A stretch of DNA of 64,000 nucleotides from the NCBI GenBank assembly GCA_950295325.1, contig OX485807.1, forward strand, positions 4,342,501 to 4,406,500, read 5' to 3'. The notes beneath the pieces are model-generated. The model worked only from the letters and a program-made list of their open reading frames with translations, did not search any database and had not been told where the DNA came from. How positions within the stretch are numbered: the stretch's first letter is position 1; each line of letters starts with the position of its first letter. This stretch comes from Polytrichum commune (Eukaryota > Streptophyta > Polytrichopsida > Polytrichales > Polytrichaceae). Positions 55,766-64,000 of the stretch are shown piece by piece. A program made the translations under genes and the position numbers.

Positions 55766-56629
55766 TCAACAGGAGGGGCACTCTAAGAAACCCTTCTCCT
55801 TCAAGTAATTGATCAAAATGCCTGCCAACTGCTCTGCAGGGAAGAATTCCCCTGCTGCGTTTGTAGCTTCGATCACCACATCTGGGTTTTGAGGAATCTC
55901 ATAAGGATCATCAACACCAGTAAACCCTTTCAACACACCAGACCTTGCCAGCTTGTACAAACCCTTGCAGTCTCGATTCTCACAAACCTCCAGTGGCACC
56001 TTCATATACACTTCAACGAAATCACCCGGTGGAACGAGGGTTCGGACAAAATCTCTGTCTCTCTGGTATGGTGATATGAAGCTTACAAGAGTGATTACAC
56101 CTGTATCGGCAAATAGCTTAGCCACCTCTCCTACTCTGCGAACATTCTCTTCACGGTCTTTGGCAGAGAACCCTAAATTCCGGCTCAGACCATGGCGGAT
56201 GTTGTCACCATCCAGGATGTAACTTAATTTCCCCATGTCGGTGAGAATGTGATCCAGTGTGCATGATAATGTGGATTTCCCAGATCCACTTAACCCTGTC
56301 ATCCACACGATACATCCCCTCTGATTGAGCAATTTCTCACGTTTCCGCCGCTCTACACATCCTTCGTGCCAATGCAGGTTCTCCGCACACCTGGGAGCCA
56401 TTACACCATTCAAGCGGACAGAATGGGAACGGTCACGGTCCTCCTTCGAAGCCTTCGACCGTATCCAGGCCACACGGAATACCTTGGCTGTGTTTCCTTT
56501 CAGAGAAAAGGAAGCTCTGTCATCGACTTTGAGCCTCCAATGAAGGCGAGAAGCTTCCAAAGTGCTCCTCCTTGAGACAAGACTTGTCAATTGCGGTGGA
56601 GAAGGATGAAGCCAGCACACCTGTCGCAT
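55766..56629 (-). CDS. APK: Adenylylsulfate (APS) kinase, probably plastidic
   Basis: 287 codons, starting at the first ATG after an in-frame TAG. The enzyme phosphorylates adenosine 5'-phosphosulfate with ATP to make PAPS, the sulfate donor for sulfotransferases. The P-loop GLSGSGKS is at residues 112-119, DGDNIRHGL at 140-148, ISPYQRDRD at 185-193, the GLYKLARSG block at 223-231 and KGFTGVDDPYE at 234-244, all typical and intact. Residues 1-80 are rich in Ser, Arg and Leu, as in plastid transit peptides. Cys91 and Cys123 correspond to the disulfide pair (Cys86/Cys119) known from Arabidopsis APK1, though Cys91 is shifted by one position (WHEGC against WHEC, recalled). The kinase domain has no introns, whereas I recall several in angiosperm APK genes. 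An upstream frame starting at an ATG at 56738 overlaps in another phase, so a leader intron or uORF is possible. Confidence 0.92.
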   Translation of the reverse strand: MRQVCWLHPSPPQLTSLVSRRSTLEASRLHWRLKVDDRASFSLKGNTAKVFRVAWIRSKASKEDRDRSHSVRLNGVMAPRCAENLHWHEGCVERRKREKLLNQRGCIVWMTGLSGSGKSTLSCTLDHILTDMGKLSYILDGDNIRHGLSRNLGFSAKDREENVRRVGEVAKLFADTGVITLVSFISPYQRDRDFVRTLVPPGDFVEVYMKVPLEVCENRDCKGLYKLARSGVLKGFTGVDDPYEIPQNPDVVIEATNAAGEFFPAEQLAGILINYLKEKGFLECPSC

Positions 56630-57257
56630 ACTCCTCAACTAATCTCCCCAAATCTTCGCATTCAACAAATCTCTTGCACAATCCCAGATCACACATAAAA
56701 AAACCAAACATAAAACTCACAGCATGACATACATGCAAATCTCTCGGTCATCCAATCTACTTCCTTAATGGAAATCACCGTCCAATGCCCACCCTAGCAA
56801 ACTAACTACACATAATCCACCCGCGAAGATCACAGCTCCTCAAACCCAAAAGTGCACGAGATGACCGACAACGAACTTCCACTATAGATCAATCCTGATG
56901 AATCACGCTATGCACATGCATATACATATAAACACGCACACGCATCACCAAACACCAACTCTCTCCCTCACAACCTCTCACCCTCCGATTATGTGCAAGA
57001 TATGCACATATCTCCGACTGACGACAGACTGAATGATCCAAAGCTTTCCGGTTCGCGTGCTCTGTACAGCTCAATGCTGGTCAATAACGGCTTCCCCAAA
57101 GTGCATTTAGAAAATGGGAATGGAAAGGAACGAGAAGCGTGTGTGAACTGTGGAGGAAGTGGGCCAGTCTCCCCGCCGTGGAGTATGGAACGTGCGGGGA
57201 TGGCGATGGATAGAGCTGTGGATGGCCTACAAGGAGCCACCACGTTCGTCTGCACTG

Positions 57258-57340
57258 GAAACCCTAATTTCTAACGGCCAAAAGAGGATGAAGATTGAGG
57301 GTACGTGGCCGCACGAGATTGGTACGTACTTATAACGGTC
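57258..57340 (-). promoter_or_regulatory. Candidate core promoter and telo-box of APS kinase
   Basis: On the minus strand TATAAGT (57328-57334) is followed by a plant telo-box TTAGGGTTT (57259-57267), common in 5' leaders of highly expressed plant genes. Start of transcription would be near 57300, giving a leader of about 670 bases to the ATG at 56629 unless an intron is removed. A T-rich stretch and AG near 56674 could be the acceptor. This is inference from motifs only. Confidence 0.45.
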
Positions 57341-59728
57341 TATGTGGCGCTGACGCGGCCTCGAGACCTGCCTAGTCAGGCCAGCGTGTCGTCTCGAATT
57401 GCGCGGGCCTCGGCAAGTCGGCAGTCCATTTCGGGGCCGGGCCGGGCCGGGTTGGGCAGGTGGCATGGGAGCGAGAGCCGAGATTTTTTTAATGGGTTCT
57501 TTGCATGCAATCATCTACTTGGTAAAGTGAGACATAGAATTCCGAGCCTAACTTGGTACTTCAATTTGCCATGAATAAGTCCGATGCGGCCATAACTTTA
57601 CTAAGCAGCTACATGACAGTCTCTTCCAAAGAAAAAAGGATTGGGCACATGGCCTAAGCTTCCACAGCATGCATTGCTTTTGAAGGATTTGGGTAAGAAT
57701 GGTTTTTAAAAATGAATACGACAACCAAAGGTTCTGGTAGGAAAAGGTATTATATATTGTTGGGTAAAACATAGGCAGTGTGTTTGATGCGTTGGGGTAA
57801 AACTCAATCCATGTTTTTATTGCATTATGTAGCCTATGCGGTGGCTTGCCTTGGTGGTAGCCATTTTTTGTTGTGTGGTACAGTTGCTCACCCAGTTGCC
57901 TTGCCTCCCCAACAACTAAAAACAAATGCGGGGCAGAAAAGTTGGGCCATGTGCCCAACCCAAGAGGTTGCGATTAAAATGCTATGATGATTTCTAATTG
58001 CTTGTCAAAAAGTTCATAGTACAAAGCATGAGTGCTCTCAATAAATGAGGAATCCCAAAATTAAAGGACAATTATGTTCATGTGATACATGGTCCCACAT
58101 AACGCATCCAATGAGATGTGGAATTACAACCGTGGGGTTCAATTACATGACACAACTTTTCCAAGTCCATAATGTGATTGGTGGGTTTGGTTTCATAGCA
58201 CTTGTCAAGAAGATAATAGTACAAATTCGCTTTTGTTGATTCATCCCAACCCTTAAGCACTCAACTAAATTGAAATGGATTGCCAATTGTATTTATGGTA
58301 GGTTTGCAACTTATCACAAGGCGGAATAGGTGGACAAAACATATGTGATGGTAGGGGCATAGATGTCCTCTATTTAAATGGAAGCCTTGCCTCGTGCAGA
58401 GATTGTCAGTGACGTAGGTCTAGGGGTTGGATTATTCATACCACGTATGAACTAGCATGAGTGCAAAAAGGGGTATTATTTGAGGTATTAGCGTACACAA
58501 GGGATAGGCATTGCTATTCTCTCATGTGTACACTTCAAAAGGCTATTTAGATTTTTGAAGTAAAAGCACATGTACAAAAGGGGGGGGGGGGGCTTGAGGT
58601 TTAGAACTTTTTTTAACAATAAGTGTGCTAGTTTCGTCCAATTCACTTTAATAACCAAACAACGTGTGTTTAAGGATCAAATTATTATGAGTTATATCGT
58701 ATGGATGAAAAAATGTTTAATGGCTTTCTCATTAGAAAGTGAAAGTGCATTGTATATGTAATATAGGCTTATTGATTTCATGATTTATATTTTTTGTATA
58801 TGTACAAGAGGCATCTATCACATTACATTGAAAAGCATAGTATAAATACATGAGTCCATTTTCTAGCTTATTGTTAGTATATACACACTCACTTTTCTCT
58901 ATAACTTTCTCATATATAGAATGTTATAACTCATAATCACCCATGTATTGTCATTTAACTTTCCAATGAGACCCCCCCCCCCCCATGAGGATGTAGGGAT
59001 GTTCTTCTAATACTTGAAATTGTGCACTACCCACAAATGTGGGCCTTAGGAATGGCAACATGTGAGAGGAAGAGCGAGGGGTGAACAATGATAAATCATA
59101 GATATTTTATACTTTGTGTTGCACGTAGACTTGATTGTTGACATGGCAAGATTGAGACAATGTTGTACTACCATCCATGTTGTCTTGGACTCCTACATCT
59201 TTAGCATTGAAGAAATAATTCTATTGGAGAAGGCAACTTTGTTCATGGTTTTAAAGAATGGCACGTTGTGGCCACAAACCTTTGGGGACCTCCAAGTTCC
59301 ACCCTCATTCTATCCATGTGGAAGGGCAAAAATCTATGAAACACATGGGATTGATTTGTCAATGATGTTGGGAGCTCCAAACTCCAAGAATTGAAAACTT
59401 GGAGCTACTTTATGGCCACTTCATACACTACTAGCCAAGAGATGTGAGTATAATGCATATTTTGAAAGACCCCCCATAAATCTCTAAAGGCTATCCCAAG
59501 ATTTGTTGGTATCATTCTACCTAGCGTGGACATGGTCTTTCAAATGTAGAATAACCATTCATCATGACCATGCCCCAATCTAATGCTCATCTTAAAGCAT
59601 CCTACACAACATAGCTACACTTTTGCATGGCAAGTAATAACTTAGACTTGTTGTGAGATTGGCAAGTGAATAAATATATCTTTCTCTCGACTTCTTGGTT
59701 CTTGCTTATCTCTACTCTAGTGTGGCTC
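57341..59728. other. Non-coding upstream region
   Basis: 57341-57480 is GC-rich (ggccgggccgggccggg), fitting a gene promoter flank. Beyond that it is AT-rich with homopolymers (G run at 58580-58592, C run at 58973-58984). The 136-codon frame at 57548-57958 (minus) and the 92-codon frame at 59116-59394 (plus) show no recognisable motif. Confidence 0.4.
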
Positions 59729-59731
59729 TTA

Positions 59732-60577
59732 GGGTGGGTTTCCACATAGGTCCCTCATCCACTAGATTCTAGATAATAGTGGGTTGGAGGCGCTCTCATT
59801 AAGATAACAAAAGTAACCAACCAATTACATTATGGTTGCCTATTAAAATGTGGAGGGCCGTGGCCATGGGCCACTAGATTTTCATGCACTTGAAACAAGA
59901 ATAGTTGGTTGGCCCATACAAACACTGTCCCATTAGATTCCATAAACATTTGTTCTTATTCCCACCAAAATTTGTTGGACGAGCAACCTATATGGAAACT
60001 TGCTCTTAGTTTGACTTCAACACAACATAAGTTGAGGGTGAATATCCATTTAGGCCGCTCACCCAACAAATTTTGGTGGGAATAAGGACAACTATAGATG
60101 GAATCTAGTGGGTTATTGTTTGTATGGGCCAACTGACTATTGCTATTTCAAGTGTTTAGTAGGCGCATGGACATTTAGGGTGAGTTTCCATGTAGTTTGC
60201 TCGCCCACCAAATTCTAGTGTGAATAAGGACAAACATGCCCAAATGTAGAGGGAATCTAATGGGGTGGGGTTCATATGTGCCAACTAGCTACCCCCATCT
60301 TCTCAAATCCGGGCCCACCTACTAACCTCCTCTTCCCGGTTATCAAGGATGTAGTTTTAGACCAACATTGGTTCTCTTGAGTCTTCAACAAGTCTTAATC
60401 ATTTGGTCACCAACACTTTGTGGGTTAAAGATACTTTATTGGGCACATGGAAGTCTAGCAGCCCGTGTTCACGACCCTCCACATTCTAGCAGTCTTGTGT
60501 GTAACTACATGCAGACACCTTTGACCCACTAATATCTAGAATCTAGTGGGTGAACAACCTTACATGGAAATTCGCCC
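59732..60577. mobile_element. MITE with TTA target duplication (Harbinger/Tourist type)
   Basis: The left end GGGTGGGTTTCCACATAGG and the complement of the right end (GGGCGAATTTCCATGTAAGG) are the start of inverted repeats about 55 bp long that include ccactagattctagat. TTA flanks both sides (59729-59731, 60578-60580), the usual target of PIF/Harbinger elements. Further copies of the same end lie inside (see the inverted pair at 59878-60165 and another at 60177), so it is compound or nested. No transposase is encoded. Confidence 0.62.
59878..60165. repeat. Inverted repeat pair within the MITE cluster
   Basis: The left arm (59878-60015) is the reverse complement of the right arm (60027-60165): both contain ccaacaaattttggtggga and gtttgtatgggccaac. 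The centre is about 12 bp, so this stretch can form a long hairpin. Confidence 0.75.
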
Positions 60578-61175
60578 TTAGCAATCCATGACCACGGCCC
60601 TCCACATTCTAGTAGGCAAACATAATGTGGTTGGTTGGTTGGTTGCTTGCTTTTGTTTATCTACATAACAACACCTCCAACTTGCTATTAGAGCATAATC
60701 ACACATCGTACACCACCACTAACACAAAGGGGTGCTAAATCGGATACATTGTTTTAGAGGGGGGTAGTCTCAATATATGTCCCACACGTCACCCTATATG
60801 AGCTTCATAAATTGTGGGTCCCATGATTAGAATTAATATATTATACTACACAAGGCTTTACGTAGAAATAGTTGAAGCTAAGATTATATTTGGTCAGAGC
60901 TTGTGAGGTATGGATATTTGATCAATTTCTTATGAAGGAGTTGAAAGTTGGGATGTGATATACCCAAGCTATTCCAACCAAGGAGGCCTTTTGGGCTTGA
61001 CTAATGGACAATAGTGGTTGGGTATGACGCGTGGCTCCAGCTCCCGGCTAAACTTGACATTGTCCCATTGTGGGGGTCTACAATGATAACATGTGGTCAT
61101 GCTCTTATTTAGAATCTAGTGGGCGAGTGGCCTACATGGAAACCCACCTTGGGCTTACTCACAAGCCACACTCCC
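60578..61175. repeat. Further fragments of the same MITE family
   Basis: 60585-60672 is the complement of 59786-59866 (ctccacattctagtaggc against the stretch with atgtggagggccgtgg). 61112-61160 repeats tagaatctagtgggcgag and cctacatggaaaccc. The order of these pieces does not form one simple element. Confidence 0.6.
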
Positions 61176-62171
61176 GACTCTTGGGAAATCACAATACTTA
61201 TAATTGAAATATCACATTCCCAACTATATACACATGTGCCATGCCTTTCTAGACCAACATTGAAATATTGAACCAAATATACTTATCAAATCAATATCAT
61301 GGAACATAACATTATTGAACCGAGTGAACATGTTGTGTGGGCCCTAAGAATATGTCATTTAAGGTGTTAGAATTATACGTTACGGATGCTTGTCAATAAG
61401 TAGAATCAACCTAAAAAATGAGCAAGATTCAAGTGAAGCATTGTTGTTGAATGTCACTAGTATGGAACAACTGACAACAATTGAATAATGTTATGAATGA
61501 AAACACCAAATTACGAATCAGCTTGCATTCAGGCACCATGTGATGCCAAAGGAAAGAAATGAAACAAGCATCCATTGTAAATTGCAATATGTCAAAATGG
61601 ACCTCAAATAGAGAGTAATTAAAATGTGTGAAATAGGTGACAATCCAGGTTTGTCATTGATGAGATGGAAATAGCATCACACAGTCATGTGCACCCAACT
61701 CACATTTGTGTTTGAGAATTGTGGAATTGTAACTTCACAAAACATCTTGCTTACTTGAGATTACTCACAAACCGCACAAAGACCTAATTACACGAAAGTA
61801 TGGGGTTGCAGATGGAATTTCATAGTGGAGTTGCAATCGGCCACGCTGTTGAAATCCTACATCATCTGTAACATAGAAATCATGTCAGAATTATTCATAT
61901 CAAATGTTGTATACAATAATTTGTTTTGCCGGATTGGAAAAACCTTATCAAAAAGAACCTTGAAACTCCAGTTCCTAAAACTGTTTTATCAACAGATATT
62001 ACCCGCATAACAACACTGACTAAGTTCATCTTAAGTCAACAAACAAGCTCATGCCCTAAGCAGTATGCACGTTGAGAAATTTGCATTCATCAACAAAGGG
62101 TGACTAAATTTAACTTACACAAGAACAATCAGATTGGACATCTCCAGAGCCTAATTTGTCATGCTAAGTTA

Positions 62172-62689
62172 GGGCCACTTCACACATGAGCCAAGAGCCC
62201 GTGACCATTGCACTTCAAGCACTCCCATTGGTGGAAAAGGCGGAGCCGGTTCAAGTTCGCTTCACACTTATGCATGAGGGACCCATGGAGCATGTGAATG
62301 CAAGATGGATGGTACAGTCTACATGGATTCCTATGTGGCATCAAATGGATCATGTTTCATGGTCACTTGAACTATTTTCAAAAACCACCTCTTGGGGATA
62401 GGCCTAACACAAAACCAGGAGACCATGGCACTCCAAACGCTCACAACCATTGATATATTATATTTTATCATGTGTGAGGACCCAATCAAGTGTGAGGACC
62501 CGCATGAATAGAGTTTCATCGAAATAGCATTTGGTTGAGGACCCAATCACATATGACTTCACACTACACTTGAGAATCCATGACCACGCGACGTGATTTT
62601 GAAGGTGTGTTGGGATGGTGTTTGGACACTTTCTTTTGGGCTCTCACAATTTCATGGTCACGGCTCTTGGCTCGTGTGTGAAGTGGCCC
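62172..62689. mobile_element. 518-bp MITE with TTA duplication
   Basis: The left end GGGCCACTTCACACATGAGC and the complement of the right end (GGGCCACTTCACACACGAGC) match over about 35 bp, continuing with caagagcc and gtgaccat. TTA flanks it at 62169-62171 and 62690-62692. Length, inverted ends and the TTA target fit a non-autonomous PIF/Harbinger (Tourist-like) element. It has no meaningful reading frame. Confidence 0.8.
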
Positions 62690-62692
62690 TTA

Positions 62693-64000
62693 ATCTCTCA
62701 AGAGACCCAAGTCCTCATGCACTTATGAGTATTCTGAGAAGATTTAAACATCATATTGTCCTCTAGTCCAGCAATCGAGGAGCCAGGCTTCCAATCTGTT
62801 GTGGGCGAAATCTTTGTCCTCCACCACACCATAAGTCAATTTATGCCCTGCACCCAAATGGTATCAAACAAGGTGTAAGAAAATTCTCCCACCTTGAGAT
62901 ACTCACTAAATATCAATATTTGAATGGTTGTACAATTTTGATACTCACGGTTAGGTTCTTTGAAACATGATTGATGTTGATTATTGATACCATACCTTCA
63001 CCTAAGGCAGAAATATCATAACCCGTGAAAACAAGGTGATTCGCATTAAAGATTTGGTCTGACAATCATGAGATAATTTTCCAAGATAGATGAGAAGGAA
63101 TCGTGAAGAATGCAAGTTGTTTCATATTTTTTTGCCCTATACAAAAAATGCTACAATTTTTCAAAGTGGAAAGTTGTCCAAACCCCTACTCATTCACTGG
63201 ATTCTCCCTACACCGAACACAGTAATCCGCATTTTCATACAGAACATCGCCTAAATCGGTTACCTCGTGGGTACATTAACACTTGACTCTCATTGGCTAC
63301 ACTAAGTGTACACGCATTGAAGTTGCCGCTGAGTCATGATCCATTTTAGAAATGGCACTTCACCATTATGACGGCAATCTAGTGCACGGCTAGAGGGTGG
63401 TTAACGGGTTATGGTATTCCTACCTTATATATTGGTCAAACTAACTTTCTTGAACTATTATCTCACAAAATAATGTGCTCTATGTAACTTCCTAGACAAG
63501 TCAACCTTTTGAATGACACTAACAATTAATATGTTAATATGTTCTTAGAGTACCATAGATATGGGGTTTTCACATGGACGTGCAAACCCCTAAGCATCTA
63601 AGAGGCCTAGACTCTTCAAGCAAAAAATAGTGTACAATTTGAGCTAAATACTTTCACTTGTAGTTACTCATGTCAAAAGTGACCCTATATAAAATCAACT
63701 TATAAGTCTTCAAAGTACACTATAATTTGAATAAGTTAAACACTTTGATGTTTTTGAAGATTCATGAAGTTCAAATATGTAGCTTGAGTGTCCTTGAATG
63801 CAAATATCACACATATTATTTTGATCATCAATGTCTAATTTGAGTATATTTTATTTTCCTCGACATATAAGACAATGTATGTAATAACTTAGGTCTCAAA
63901 TACATAATTATATGAAAGTCAATTGGCACACATCTTAAAGTGGCTCTTCTTTCTAAAAACACTACAAGCATACGACTCCTGGATAATTGACCTACGTCAC
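62693..64000. other. Non-coding, nothing recognised
   Basis: No gene, RNA or repeat of note is visible to the window end. Confidence 0.4.

Noticed and set aside
56989-57255. Possible transit-peptide exon of APS kinase
   Set aside because: The frame has no ATG start (begins with GTG after a stop) and no convincing splice donor leading to the kinase frame. It is more likely untranslated leader.
57548-57958. 136-codon minus-strand frame upstream of APS kinase
   Set aside because: Composition is rich in Cys, Trp and His in a random pattern, there is no known motif, and there is no supporting context.

Overview
The window reads as nuclear DNA of a land plant with a repeat-rich genome. Evidence: Ty3/gypsy and Ty1/copia retrotransposons of plant type, Harbinger-type MITEs, a tRNA-derived SINE, a plant-type APS kinase with a transit-peptide-like N-terminus, and split exons resembling the plant two-pore calcium channel TPC1. 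The fungal-like Ty3 element, the Tc1-like DD34E transposase relic and the intronless APS kinase would suit a fern, lycophyte or other non-angiosperm. That placement is inference from family resemblance only. There is no bacterial or organellar operon structure and no CRISPR array.

Layout. 1-865: non-coding, with a 156-bp tandem duplication. 871-11766: a complete 10.9-kb Ty3/gypsy retrotransposon on the minus strand, with CACAT target duplications, LTRs of 1589 and 1951 bp, a primer-binding site that fits tRNA-Gly, gag, and a pol broken by two homopolymer frameshifts and one nonsense codon. 12601-13022: a TPC1-like EF-hand gene fragment with introns. 15344-21880: a heavily decayed Ty3 element on the plus strand, of a fungal-like lineage. 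23346-29819: LTR pieces in both orientations, hairpins, degenerate ~175-bp repeats, and a solo-LTR-like unit carrying a 75-bp minisatellite. 30972-33525: a long decayed minus-strand reading frame of unknown function. 33600-40100: mostly AT-rich DNA with nothing recognised. 40167-40440: an old gag relic. 41188-48711: a second member of the first gypsy family on the plus strand, cut off inside pol where it abuts a minus-strand copia fragment (48712-50195). 50692-51250: a dead Tc1-like transposase. 51400-51650: a tRNA-derived SINE. 55766-56629: the one apparently intact host gene, APS kinase, on the minus strand, with a candidate promoter near 57330. 59729-61170 and 62169-62692: MITEs flanked by TTA.

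Functionally the window is one probable housekeeping sulfur-assimilation gene, one fragment of an ion-channel gene and many mobile elements. The two related gypsy copies can be compared: the plus-strand copy shows that gag and pol were originally one frame, and this identifies the lesions in the younger minus-strand copy. All calls come from reading the sequence and recalled family knowledge; no database search was possible.
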